In this document: piece by piece, positions 48,826 to 57,466 of the stretch
Position numbering within the stretch: the first letter of the stretch is position 1
How the letters are laid out: each line of letters starts with the position of its first letter
Source: Bacteroidales bacterium
GTDB lineage: Bacteria > Bacteroidota > Bacteroidia > Bacteroidales > UBA932
Direction: 5' to 3'
NCBI GenBank assembly: GCA_017962375.1
Contig: JAGCVJ010000017.1
Location: 1-64,000 of the forward strand
DNA length: 64,000 nucleotides
Translations under genes and position numbers: made by a program
Notes under the pieces: generated by a model
The model's database searches: none
What the model was told of the DNA's origin: nothing
Seen by the model: the letters and a program-made list of their open reading frames with translations, nothing else

Positions 48826-48879
48826 AGCACTCCCTAAAACAAGACCCTGCAGACAGGACGTCTTATTCTGGGGAGTGCT
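48826..48879. repeat. Long nested hairpin between ABC exporter and unknown membrane gene
   Basis: AGCACTCCC (48826-48834) pairs with GGGAGTGCT (48871-48879). Inside it AAGAC/GTCTT (48841-45/48860-64) and CCTG/CAGG (48846-49/48854-57) also pair, giving a coaxial three-segment stem. Only a short T stretch follows on the minus strand. It could be a terminator of the 48912-49325 gene, a leader structure, or a small RNA. Confidence 0.5.
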
Positions 48880-48911
48880 TACAGTCAATCAATTACGAGG
48901 CACCATAGCCG

Positions 48912-49325
48912 TCAGGAAACCTCAGTAAGCTCTATCTTCCTCACATAATCATAAGGGATATACTTATATAGCTCGGCGAATTTCTTTCCTGAAGAATTGC
49001 TGTACACATCCAGCCTGACAATTATGGCCTTGTCTTCGTCACTGTAGTCTGTGATCATCCTTCCAGCGTTGATCTCTGAATAGATGACATCGTACTTGCT
49101 GTCCGGAAAGTAGTGCTCCTTTTTCTTGAACACCCCCTCCTCTCCTTCTATCCTGTATCCGCTCCTTAGAACGAATAACAAGGCAATTCCAGTAAAAATC
49201 AGCATTCCGCCCAGAATCATCATTCCGGTGGATCTGAACGCAAAACATGCCGCTCCCAAAACCAGCAGCGCTATTGTTATAATTATATCTTTGGCCGTAC
49301 GGACCTTTGTGATTTTCTTTTCCAT
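48912..49325 (-). CDS. Small membrane protein of unknown function
   Basis: 137 residues from the ATG at 49325 (MEKKITKVRTAKD). Two hydrophobic segments (about 15-30, 34-50) are followed by a soluble ~85-residue part (KYDVIYSEINAGRMITDYSD). No family recognised. On the same strand as the ABC exporter but separated by the long hairpin. Confidence 0.65.
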   Translation of the reverse strand: MEKKITKVRTAKDIIITIALLVLGAACFAFRSTGMMILGGMLIFTGIALLFVLRSGYRIEGEEGVFKKKEHYFPDSKYDVIYSEINAGRMITDYSDEDKAIIVRLDVYSNSSGKKFAELYKYIPYDYVRKIELTEVS

Positions 49326-49475
49326 ATATATGATTGAATAAGTGTTTATAATAAAGAAGATTGCAGCAAAACACATTTGCCTTGCAGTCAATGCACCACT
49401 TGCCAAAAAGGCATATAAGGAATACCTTTCAGGCTAATGAAGCGCTAAATTCAGCTGTTAAAGAATACCCTGAAA

Positions 49476-49820
49476 TCAGATTCGGAGAACCCTTAGAAGA
49501 AGTTGCCTCTTTCCGGCGTCTGAAGGAACAGGCAGCCTCTGTCTAATGCACCGGAACACCTTGCCCTGCCCTTCAGAAAGGTAATCTGAAGCCTCGGCGA
49601 TTCCGGAGCTGGAAGGTGCATCCATAGAAGCGGCCGCTGGAACAGCCACTATGTAAGATGACTGGGCATCGGCGACAGGTCTGCTTCCACAGACAAAATA
49701 AGAAGAAGTGTCATCCAGATTGCCGGCCAATGGCTCGGGCTGAGGACATTTATCGCCCCATAGAGCAGCCAGCAAACTGAATATCAGCAATATTCCGAAT
49801 ATGTTCCTTCTTTTTACCAT
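49476..49820 (-). CDS. Possible small exported protein
   Basis: 114 residues from the ATG at 49820 (MVKRRNIFGILLIFSLLAAL), a plausible signal peptide ending near WGDKC. The mature part has Pro/Ser-rich stretches (CPQPEPLAGNLDD, VPAAASMDAPSSS) and a basic tail (CIRQRLPVPSDAGKRQ). No family recognised and no antisense gene. If it is not a gene, 49326-49936 holds nothing coding; apart from the promoter and palindrome at 49875-49914 I see no other signal there. Confidence 0.4.
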   Translation of the reverse strand: MVKRRNIFGILLIFSLLAALWGDKCPQPEPLAGNLDDTSSYFVCGSRPVADAQSSYIVAVPAAASMDAPSSSGIAEASDYLSEGQGKVFRCIRQRLPVPSDAGKRQLLLRVLRI

Positions 49821-49874
49821 AATGAAAACCACTTCAAATATAAAGAACTTTTCCATTCGGTGATCCCGGATGTC

Positions 49875-49889
49875 TGACAAGACTTGTCA
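49875..49889. promoter_or_regulatory. Perfect 15-bp palindrome TGACAAG-A-CTTGTCA (operator candidate)
   Basis: A 7-bp inverted repeat with 1-nt centre whose right half contains the TTG expected for the -33 element, 20 nt upstream of the TAAATTTG box (49907-49914). A bound regulator would cover the -33 site. The WYL regulator of the operon is the obvious candidate. Confidence 0.55.
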
Positions 49890-49906
49890 AAGTGAGTCCT
49901 TATTGT

Positions 49907-49914
49907 TAAATTTG
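49907..49914 (+). promoter_or_regulatory. -7 box TAAATTTG for the nitroreductase-WYL operon
   Basis: Perfect TAnnTTTG, 22 nt upstream of the ATG at 49937, with a TTG -33 element 20 nt further up inside the palindrome. Confidence 0.6.
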
Positions 49915-49936
49915 TAGGAACTAAGACTAACGGATT

Positions 49937-50575
49937 ATGGCAGACAATTATCTGGGAAAGAAAATGGAAGACCTCGCTTCCAGAAAAAAGGTTGTAAAAA
50001 GAGTCTCGGCGACCAAGAGTCTGGACACACTTCTGCTCAAAAACCGCAGCTGCAGGACCTGGGATCCGTCGTATGTGGTTACAGAAGAACAGCTTAAGAA
50101 GATCGTTGAGGTAAACACCAAGATTCCTTGCGCCAAGAACCAGCAGGTGCTCAGGTTCAAGCTGCTGACGGGAAAACAGGCGGCGGAGTTCTGCCCGTTC
50201 ATAAAGCTCGGGGCACTTCTTCCGGACATGAAATTCCCGCCGGAAGGCTGTGAGCCGTCTGCCTTCATAATTGTATGCTCCACTATTCCTGAGAACAAGT
50301 GGGTGGACATGGACCTGGGGATATCGGCCCAGAGCATGCTGCTCAAGGCTACGGAGATGGGGCTTTCCGGCATCTGTATCGGGGCTTTCAACAAGGAGAA
50401 AGCCAAGAGCCTGGTTCCTGATGGACTCGATCCGGTTCTGGCCATTGCCCTGGGCAAGGGAGCCGAGAAGTACCAGATCCTCCACATCGCTGAGGATGAA
50501 AGCCATAACTACTTCAGAGAAAACGGAATACACTATATTCCAAAAGTACGCACAGAAGATTTGATCATTAAATAA
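49937..50575 (+). CDS. Nitroreductase-family protein
   Basis: 212 residues, no signal peptide. LLLKNRSCRTWDPSYVVTEE, IPCAKNQQVLRFKLL and the glycine-rich ALGKGAEKYQ are the FMN-binding nitroreductase fold; KYQILHI aligns with the usual C-terminal region. Cytoplasmic reductase, substrate unknown. First gene of nitroreductase - WYL - sulfatase. Compare the exported nitroreductase at 20745. Confidence 0.87.
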   Translation: MADNYLGKKMEDLASRKKVVKRVSATKSLDTLLLKNRSCRTWDPSYVVTEEQLKKIVEVNTKIPCAKNQQVLRFKLLTGKQAAEFCPFIKLGALLPDMKFPPEGCEPSAFIIVCSTIPENKWVDMDLGISAQSMLLKATEMGLSGICIGAFNKEKAKSLVPDGLDPVLAIALGKGAEKYQILHIAEDESHNYFRENGIHYIPKVRTEDLIIK

Positions 50576-50582
50576 AGATATT

Positions 50583-51482
50583 ATGGATCAGCCCAAAGTA
50601 GAGAGAATGCTGCGCCTGATGATGCTTCTGGCAGGAAGCCGCAACTACACCGTGAATGAACTTGCAGACAAGCTGGAGACTTCCTACAGGTCTATCTACC
50701 GCTATATAGATACTTTCAAGGAGGCGGGCTTTGTCGTTCACAAAAGCGGTGACTGCTACCACATTGCAAAGGAAAGCCCCTTCTTCAAGGACATTTCCCA
50801 GCTGGTGCACTTCACCGATGAGGAAGCCTATATGGTCAACCGCCTGATAGACGGCATAGACGACACCAATGTCATCAAGCAGAACCTGAGAAGAAAGCTC
50901 GCCACCATCTACAGCATATCTTCCGTGGCCGACGTGGTGGTCAAGACCGAGAACGCGGGCAATGTAAACTCCCTGATTGAGGCCATCCAGGAAAAGAAGC
51001 AGGTTGTACTGAAAGACTACGCAAGTTCCCATACCGGAAAGGTGGCAGACCGCAAGGTGGAGCCTTACAAGTTCACTACCAACTACATATCAGTATGGTG
51101 CTACGACCTTGCAGACGGCCGCAACAAACTATTCAAGACGGAAAGGATGGGCTCGGTGAAGGTTACGGAGAAAGACTGGACTAACGAAAAAGACCACAAG
51201 GCGGAGTTCATGGACATATTCCGTTACAGCAGCTCCGAAACCGAGGAAATTGAACTCAGGCTCAGCCTCCGGGCAAAAAACCTCATAGAAGAGGAATATC
51301 CCCTGAGCGGCAAGTACATAACACGGGAAGACGACGCTCACTGGATACTCAAGACCCAGATATGCTCCCCTTTCGGCGCGGCCCGTTTCATAGCCGGACT
51401 TGCCAATGACATAGAAATCATCAAGGGCGGCAAAATCCGCCGGTACCTGCATAAATACGCTAAGGACCTGTCCAGAATCTGA
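50583..51482 (+). CDS. HTH-WYL domain transcriptional regulator
   Basis: 299 residues. N-terminal winged HTH (VNELADKLETSYRSIYRYID) and a WYL domain (about 130-240; VLKDYASSHTGKVADRKVEP, YISVWCYDLADGRNKLFKTE; the WYL-like motif reads WCYD). The C-terminal extension (KGGKIRRYLHK) is the WCX region. WYL regulators sense nucleic-acid or nucleotide ligands and often repress. The stop overlaps the next gene's start by 1 nt. The operator candidate is at 49875-49889. Confidence 0.88.
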   Translation: MDQPKVERMLRLMMLLAGSRNYTVNELADKLETSYRSIYRYIDTFKEAGFVVHKSGDCYHIAKESPFFKDISQLVHFTDEEAYMVNRLIDGIDDTNVIKQNLRRKLATIYSISSVADVVVKTENAGNVNSLIEAIQEKKQVVLKDYASSHTGKVADRKVEPYKFTTNYISVWCYDLADGRNKLFKTERMGSVKVTEKDWTNEKDHKAEFMDIFRYSSSETEEIELRLSLRAKNLIEEEYPLSGKYITREDDAHWILKTQICSPFGAARFIAGLANDIEIIKGGKIRRYLHKYAKDLSRI

Positions 51483-53296
51483 TGAGAAGCAGGCTGACAT
51501 TCATACTGAGGTATTATGCGATCCTGGTGGCTGTATTCATCCTCCAGAAACCCCTCTTCATGCTCTTTGCCGGCAAAGGTCACAGTTTCTCCCTTGCTGA
51601 TTGTCTGAGCGTAATGTACCACGGGGCGGGTATGGACCTGTCCACTGCCGCTTATGTTTCCATCATTCCGTGGGTTGTCGTACTGGCAAGCATTTTCATC
51701 CGGAAACTCAATCCCAGAAAGGTTCTGAGGCTGTACCACATTATTGCCGCACTGGCCCTCAGCCTGATCTTTGTCGCCGACATATCCCTTTACCCATTCT
51801 GGCAGTTCAAGCTGGACGCTTCGGTGTTTCTCTATCTCGACAGTCCCGGGGAAGCCACTGCCAGTGCTTCCACCGGTTATCTGATTATCAGAATACTGGC
51901 CATATTGGCCTATGCCATCATAATCTATGCCCTGCTTAACCGGACAACACCTAAATCCTTCGATTACTCATCTGAAAAGCGCTCCGGCAAATCCCTGGCG
52001 TTTTTTGCCCTTATCATTGCAGGAGGTCTTCTCTTCCTTGCCATAAGGGGTGGAGTCAAGGAATCCGTTATGAATGTCGGAAGGGCCTATTTCAGTCAGG
52101 ACCAGTTCCTTAACCACAGCGCCGTAAACCCTGCATTCAGCCTGTTTTCATCCATCGGCAAAACCAAGGACCTTTCAAGGCAATACCGCTTCATGGATGA
52201 GGATAAGGCAAAGCGGCTGTTCAACGACTTCTACACCCAGGGAAGAGATACATCGCTGAGCATAAGGCTACTGAATACATAAAAGCCCAATATCCTCGTA
52301 ATCGAGATGGAGAGTTTCGGCTCCACTTACACCAACCCGACTGATCCTGAGTACACGTCCCAGAGCGTCACACCTAACTGGTGGAAGATTGCAAAGGAAG
52401 GCATTCTGTTCAACAATCTCTGGTGCAACAGCTACCGCACGGACAGGGGCACTGTCTCCATTTTCAGCGGATTTCCGGCTTTCCCAAAGACATCGCTGAT
52501 GAAGCAGCCGAAGGTTGTGGAAAAGCTCCCGAGGCTTGCAGAGGCCTTTATAGTCAAGGGCTACCAAACCTATTTCCTTTACGGCGGAGACATCAATTTC
52601 ACAAACACCAAAGGCTACCTGATTACCAATGGATTCCGCAACTTTGTCTCCGATACGGATTTCTCTGCAAAAGAGCAGAGAACCAACAAGTGGGGAGTGG
52701 ATGACGCCATAACCTTTAAATTCCTGGAAAAACAGCTCCGGAGCCTGGAAAGCCCGTGGTTCTACGGCTTCCTCACCCTGTCCAGCCACGAGCCGTTCGA
52801 CGTCCCTGACAAGATTCTGGAAGACAAGGTCTACAATTCCGCCGCCTACACAGACAGATGTCTGGGAGAATTCATCCGGAGCCTGAAGGAAAGTTCCCTC
52901 TGGGAGGATCTGCTGATAATCATCCTCCCCGACCACAACATGCTCTACAGGCGCTCCTACTCCCCTGATTATTTCAAATGCCGTATGATCTGGACCGGAG
53001 GAGCCATAACAGAGCCAGGAATAGAAATTAACACGATCCTTAACCAGAGTGATGTTGCCGCCACTCTTCTGGCCCAGCTTGGAATGGATATAAAAGACTT
53101 CCCTCTGAGCCGCAACATTCTCTCCCCATCATACATAAATCCAGGCGCTTTCTGCTGCTACAACAACGGCTTTGTCATCGCCGACAGCCTTTCTTCAATT
53201 ATCTATGACCTTGATAAGGAAAGTGTTAAGGAAAGCGGTTCTGACAAAGCCGAGACCGGCAAGGCTCTACTCCAACGCATTAAAATTGCGTATTAG
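51482..53296 (+). pseudogene. LtaS-type membrane sulfatase/phosphoethanolamine transferase, interrupted by in-frame TAA
   Basis: The 604-codon frame is broken by TAA at 52280-52282 after ...SIRLLNT; it resumes in the same frame with KPNILVIEMESFGS. The N-terminal part has five membrane helices (IVLQKPLFML-like, WVVVLASIFI, IAALALSLIFVADI) and the C-terminal part the sulfatase core: NILVIEMESFG (metal site), NSYRTDRGTVSI (Thr nucleophile), LSSHEPFDVPD and LIIILPDHNML. Two separate proteins would split membrane and catalytic parts. The total length fits the family (~600). The stop sits where a Lys is common, as in the HD gene at 1947. Such enzymes add phosphoglycerol or phosphoethanolamine to envelope lipids. 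Confidence 0.82.
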
Positions 53297-53329
53297 TGGT
53301 GTAAAGTTGTAAATATTAGAGATTTTTTA

Positions 53330-53337
53330 TACTTTTG
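53330..53337 (+). promoter_or_regulatory. -7 box TACTTTTG for the second WYL gene
   Basis: Matches TAnnTTTG, 40 nt upstream of the ATG at 53378; followed by a palindrome at 53350-53363. Confidence 0.55.
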
Positions 53338-53349
53338 CGCAAAGAAGAT

Positions 53350-53363
53350 GCAAACGTGTTTGC
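53350..53363. promoter_or_regulatory. Inverted repeat GCAAAC-GT-GTTTGC in the WYL leader
   Basis: A 6-bp inverted repeat with 2-nt centre, about 13-26 nt downstream of the -7 box, so just past the expected start site; possible autoregulatory operator. Confidence 0.4.
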
Positions 53364-53377
53364 GTTAAGTATTTGAT

Positions 53378-54499
53378 ATGTCTGTTACCTCAAACGCCCT
53401 GCTAAGGCACATAACCATAGATGCCTGCCTGAGAGATACCGCCCACAAGTATACCCTCCAGGATCTTATTGCCGCCTGTACCAGAGCAGTTAAGGAGAAC
53501 AGCAAAGGCAAGCTGAAGGACAATTTTGCAGTGTCTACCAGGACGGTCCAGCTTGACCTTCAGATGATGAGAGACAAGAAAAAGGGCTATAACGCCCCTA
53601 TCGTGGTTTACGAGCAGAAATACTACAAATATTCGGATCCGGACTATTCAATAGGCAACGCAAACGTCAAGCAGACAACCCTTACCCCGCTTTCAGAGAT
53701 AGCGGAAACGCTGGAAAGATACTCAAGGATGGCCGGAATGGAATCTTTGGAAGGAGCTGTGGACCTTATCCGGGAATGCCTGGAGGTTAAGGTAAGCGGT
53801 GCTTTCCAGAAGATACGCAGGCAGAAAGCCGCAAAGCCGTCCGGAGGAGCGTTCCTGGACATTATAAAGGATGCGTTGATTCATCGCAGAGTATTGAGCC
53901 TTAGCTTTATAGATGAAAGAGGAAATGCTCGGGAGGTAATATTCTACCCTCTTCACCTGACCACTTGGAAAGACAAATGGTTCTGCCTGGGATATGTAGA
54001 CGGAAAGGAAGGGATCCAGGCTGTGCAGACTGATTGCGTTACAAGTTATTCCTATGCGATACTTCCATTCCCGCCAAACTACAGGTTCAACGCAGACGAG
54101 TATTTCGCGGACATTATCGGAATAAGCAGGCCTGCGGAAAAGAAGGAAGACATTGTATTCAAAGCAGATGGATGCATATCCAGATACCTGATACAGAATC
54201 CTCTGCACCAGTCTCAGAAATTAACCGGCAAGGACGAGGACGGAAGTTGTACGTTCAGGGTTTCCCTGATTCCTAACGAAGAATTCTTCAGATGGATTTA
54301 CGAGATGCATCCTTGCGTGACAATCCAGTCTCCAAAGCATCTGGAAAACAGGTCGTGGGACTTTATACGCAATGTGGTTTCAGACCTGCCTAGCCCTGTT
54401 CCGGCAACCGAAGCCAAATCCAGGAAGGATAAGGACAACAAGAAAAAGAAGAAACAGCAGGACAAGCCGGAGGAAGATCTTTTCTCATCGCTGTTCTGA
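53378..54499 (+). CDS. WYL-domain transcriptional regulator
   Basis: 373 residues. The N-terminal part (KYTLQDLIAACTRAV, VSTRTVQLDLQMMRDKKKGY) is a winged HTH; a WYL domain is at about 165-240 (RRVLSLSFIDERGNAREVIF, TTWKDKWFCLGYVDGKEGIQ); the C-terminal WCX region ends with a Lys-rich tail (KSRKDKDNKKKKKQQ). Cytoplasmic DNA-binding; target unknown, possibly itself or the downstream HAD gene. Confidence 0.87.
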   Translation: MSVTSNALLRHITIDACLRDTAHKYTLQDLIAACTRAVKENSKGKLKDNFAVSTRTVQLDLQMMRDKKKGYNAPIVVYEQKYYKYSDPDYSIGNANVKQTTLTPLSEIAETLERYSRMAGMESLEGAVDLIRECLEVKVSGAFQKIRRQKAAKPSGGAFLDIIKDALIHRRVLSLSFIDERGNAREVIFYPLHLTTWKDKWFCLGYVDGKEGIQAVQTDCVTSYSYAILPFPPNYRFNADEYFADIIGISRPAEKKEDIVFKADGCISRYLIQNPLHQSQKLTGKDEDGSCTFRVSLIPNEEFFRWIYEMHPCVTIQSPKHLENRSWDFIRNVVSDLPSPVPATEAKSRKDKDNKKKKKQQDKPEEDLFSSLF

Positions 54500-54523
54500 T
54501 TTGATTCGTTTGACCTGTTTACA

Positions 54524-55360
54524 ATGAACAAGAAAGGCAACAAGCCCATAGTGGCTCTGATATACGACTTTGACGGGACATTAGCCCCGGGCAACATGCA
54601 GGAATACTCCTTCATTAACGCCGTGGGAAGAAACAAGGAAGAATTCTGGGGGGAAACCCACGTCATGGCGCAAAGGCAGGATGCTGACGGGGTCCTGATC
54701 TACATGCTGTTGATGCTTGAGGAAGCCAGGAGAAAAGGAATTCGCCTGACTCGCAAACGCCTGCGCTCATTTGGAAGGGCCATCACCTACTTCAAAGGTG
54801 TTGAAACCTGGTTTTCAAGAATAAAGGAAATTGGAAGGAGAGAAGGAGTCATCGTTGAACATTATATCAATTCCTCTGGCCTTCTGGAAATTATGCAGGG
54901 CACCAGCATTGCCCGGGAATTCAAGGCAATCTTTGCCAGTTCTTTCTACTACGACAAGGAGGGATGCGCAATCTGGCCGGCCTCAGCCGTCAACTACACC
55001 AACAAGACGCAGTTCCTGTTCAAGATAAACAAGGGAATCCTCAACATCCACGACAGCGAAAAGATCAATTCCTCTGTGCCTGAGGAAGAAAAGAGAGTCT
55101 CATTCTCCAATATGATTTATTTCGGCGATGGGGAGACGGACGTGCCGTGCATGAAACTCACCCGCCAGCTGGGAGGCACTTCCATTGCCGTCTACAACAA
55201 CTCCGAAGCTTCAAAAGAGGTGGCCCAGAGGCTTTACGAACAACACAGGGTAAGCTTTACCTGCCCTGCTGATTACAGCAAGGGAAGCCTCGTGGAGGAA
55301 ATCGTGACCAAGTTGATCAGGAAGATTAAAGCAGACAGCGATTTATCGTCTCTTCGATGA
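54524..55360 (+). CDS. HAD-superfamily phosphatase
   Basis: 278 residues. LIYDFDGTLAPGN is the nucleophile loop and MIYFGDGETDVPCMKLTRQL is motif IV; the long cap lies between. Resembles phosphoserine-phosphatase-like HAD proteins; substrate unknown. Cytoplasmic. Its 3' end overlaps the convergent cytidylate-kinase-like gene by 35 nt. Confidence 0.88.
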   Translation: MNKKGNKPIVALIYDFDGTLAPGNMQEYSFINAVGRNKEEFWGETHVMAQRQDADGVLIYMLLMLEEARRKGIRLTRKRLRSFGRAITYFKGVETWFSRIKEIGRREGVIVEHYINSSGLLEIMQGTSIAREFKAIFASSFYYDKEGCAIWPASAVNYTNKTQFLFKINKGILNIHDSEKINSSVPEEEKRVSFSNMIYFGDGETDVPCMKLTRQLGGTSIAVYNNSEASKEVAQRLYEQHRVSFTCPADYSKGSLVEEIVTKLIRKIKADSDLSSLR

Positions 55361-55967
55361 GATCGGCGCAGCCATCTATTCCCAGAAAACTGGAATTCAA
55401 GCACATATCATAACTCTCAGCAGCTCCCCAGGTCTTGAAGGAGTAGTCACCGTAATATGAAGCCCTCTTGCGGTCCCCCCTCTGGAGAAGGTCCGAGAGT
55501 TTCTCGTCCGAAATGCCTTCGGAATCCCCGTATTTGTTTACGGTGCGCACTCTTTTTATGCGGTCCTTCATAGATGCGGTGATAAAGACATTGAAGCATC
55601 CAGGGACATCCCTGAGGATATAATCGGCACACCTTCCTACAAAAATCGTCGAGCCTTCAGAGGCAAGTTTTCTGATGACCTCACTCTGGATGGTGAAAAT
55701 GGTATTGCTGTTGTAGACGCTTGGCTTGAAGGTGTTTGAAATGACCTCGGCGAAAGAGGAAAGGCTGAATCCCGTGTTCAGGGAAAGATTGTCCTTCTCG
55801 TCCTCCTTGGCGAAAACCGAATGGTCCAGACCGCTCTCCTTGGCGGCAAGGGTCAGAAGCTCCTTGTCATAGACCTTGATGTTGAAGCGTTTCCCCAGTT
55901 CACGGGCCACGTCGAGCCCTCCGGCTCCTATCTGTCTTCCGATGTTTATGTGAATATGCTTTTCCAT
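55326..55967 (-). CDS. Cytidylate kinase-like protein
   Basis: 213 residues. INIGRQIGAGGLDVARELGK is a P-loop-like start and IFVGRCADYILRDVPGCFNV, RVRTVNKYGDSEG follow, as in the cytidylate-kinase-like family (AAA-type kinases with an altered P loop). The canonical GxxGxGKS/T is not present (GRQIGAGG), so its kinase activity is not assured. Second gene after MATE; overlaps the HAD gene antisense. Confidence 0.82.
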   Translation of the reverse strand: MEKHIHINIGRQIGAGGLDVARELGKRFNIKVYDKELLTLAAKESGLDHSVFAKEDEKDNLSLNTGFSLSSFAEVISNTFKPSVYNSNTIFTIQSEVIRKLASEGSTIFVGRCADYILRDVPGCFNVFITASMKDRIKRVRTVNKYGDSEGISDEKLSDLLQRGDRKRASYYGDYSFKTWGAAESYDMCLNSSFLGIDGCADLIEETINRCLL

Positions 55968-55968
55968 A

Positions 55969-57351
55969 CTATGACTGGATTTGGGATGTCTGTAATTCCT
56001 GTTCCTTGAGTTTCATCTTGAATTCCTTCCTCTGCCTTAGCAGCAGCCAGAGAGTCAGGATGCTGGCAACGACGTCTGAGATCGGGAGGCTCCACCAGAC
56101 TCCGTCCACACCCATAATTGGCGGAAGAACCAGTAGCAGCGGAAGCAGGCAGATCGCCTGGCGGCTCAGGCTCAGGAAAATGGCTTTCTTGGCCTTGCCG
56201 ATGCTCTGGAAAAAGTTGGTCGTAACCATCTGGAAACCGATTATCGCAAAGGCTACGAAGTTGATTCTCATGCCTCTTACGGTGTGCGCCAGCAGTTCCT
56301 CGTCATCGGTGAATATCTCTGCAAGTTGCCTCGGGAAGAGTTCCGTTACTATAAAGAAAAGGGTTGTCACGACGCTGGCCCAGAATATGGATATGTTCAG
56401 GACCTTGGAAACCCTGTCGTGCTTCTGGGCCCCGTAATTGTATCCGGCTATAGGCTGCATGCCCTGGTTGATTCCCATCACGATCATCACGGCAATGAAT
56501 CCCAGCCTGTTCTGGATGCCGTAGGCCCCTATCGCCATATCCCCGCCGTAGATGTTCAGCTGCTTGTTAATGACTATCACGATGATGCATGCGCAGGCGT
56601 TCATCAGGAAAGGAGCCATTCCGATGGAGAAAGTCTGTGAAATGATCTTCCTCTTCAGGCGATAGATACCCTTCTGCAGATGTATCACACGGCTCTTGTC
56701 GGAGACCAGGCTGAATACGTAGATCATCGCCAGGAACTGGGACAGAACCGTAGCTATGGCCGCTCCCCGGATACCCCACTTGAACACCATAATAAACAGA
56801 TAGTCAAGCACAAAGTTTATGGCAACGGTAAAAATTGTGGCTCCCATAGCCTTCTTGGGAAGGCCCATGACCCTCACCACGGCATTAAGGCCGAAATACA
56901 GGTGCGTAACCACATTGCCAAGAAGAATGATGAACATATATTCCCTGGCATAGATTATCGTGTTCTCGCTGGCACCGAAGAAATAGAGTATCGGATCAAG
57001 AAATGCAATTATAACCGCCATAAAGACCAGGCCGGTTATTAAGTTCAGCACTACCGAGTTGCCGAGAACCTTGTTGGCCGTGTCGTAGTTTTTCTGCCCC
57101 AGGAGAACGCTGATAAGGGTGGCGGCTCCCACTCCCACGAGAGTTCCCACGGCGGCGCTGAGGTTCATTATCGGGAACGTCAGGGCAAGACCCGCCAGAG
57201 CCAGGGAACCAACTCCCTGACCGATGAATATGCTGTCGCACATGTTGTAGAGCGACGATGCCGTCATTGCAATTATCGCCGGCACAGCATATTGTCTTAA
57301 GAGCTTGGATATTTTTTCAGTACCAAGTTCGGTAGGGATTATAACAGCCAT
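55969..57351 (-). CDS. MATE-family efflux transporter
   Basis: 460 residues with 12 membrane helices in two halves. AVPAIIAMTASSLYNMCDSI opens helix 1, IVAFLDPILYFFGASENTII, FYLNAVVRVMGLPKKAM-like loop and MGINQGMQPIAGYNYGAQKH are MATE hallmarks. Exports cations, drugs or metabolites using Na+ or H+. Divergent from the tRNA; overlaps the next gene TAGTATG-style. Confidence 0.93.
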   Translation of the reverse strand: MAVIIPTELGTEKISKLLRQYAVPAIIAMTASSLYNMCDSIFIGQGVGSLALAGLALTFPIMNLSAAVGTLVGVGAATLISVLLGQKNYDTANKVLGNSVVLNLITGLVFMAVIIAFLDPILYFFGASENTIIYAREYMFIILLGNVVTHLYFGLNAVVRVMGLPKKAMGATIFTVAINFVLDYLFIMVFKWGIRGAAIATVLSQFLAMIYVFSLVSDKSRVIHLQKGIYRLKRKIISQTFSIGMAPFLMNACACIIVIVINKQLNIYGGDMAIGAYGIQNRLGFIAVMIVMGINQGMQPIAGYNYGAQKHDRVSKVLNISIFWASVVTTLFFIVTELFPRQLAEIFTDDEELLAHTVRGMRINFVAFAIIGFQMVTTNFFQSIGKAKKAIFLSLSRQAICLLPLLLVLPPIMGVDGVWWSLPISDVVASILTLWLLLRQRKEFKMKLKEQELQTSQIQS

Positions 57352-57362
57352 AAATTTTTTAT

Positions 57363-57370
57363 TACTTTTG
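57363..57370 (+). promoter_or_regulatory. -7 box TACTTTTG for the tRNA gene
   Basis: TAnnTTTG match 11 nt upstream of the tRNA 5' end. Confidence 0.5.
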
Positions 57371-57381
57371 CACCCGCAAAC

Positions 57382-57454
57382 GCCATCTTAGCTCAGTCGG
57401 TAGAGCAACGCATTCGTAACGCGTAGGTCTGGAGTTCGAACCTCCAAGATGGCT
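57382..57454 (+). tRNA. tRNA-Thr (anticodon CGU)
   Basis: A 73-nt cloverleaf. Acceptor GCCATCT/AGATGGC, D arm GCTC..GAGC, anticodon loop TTCGTAA (anticodon CGT, reading ACG), T arm TGGAG TTCGAAC CTCCA and discriminator T. The anticodon stem ACGCA/CGCGT has one A-C mismatch next to the loop. No CCA is encoded; a T-run (TTCTTTTTTT) directly follows as terminator. PFK ends 13 nt downstream on the other strand. Confidence 0.95.
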
Positions 57455-57466
57455 CTTCTTTTTTTA

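Noticed and set aside
1947-52282. Genome-wide recoding of TAA to lysine
   Set aside because: Dozens of other genes in the window end properly at TAA at the expected protein length, so TAA is a normal stop here.
55326-55967. Canonical cytidylate kinase (cmk)
   Set aside because: The protein lacks the usual GxxGxGKS P-loop; it belongs to the cytidylate-kinase-like family, so no cmk symbol is given.
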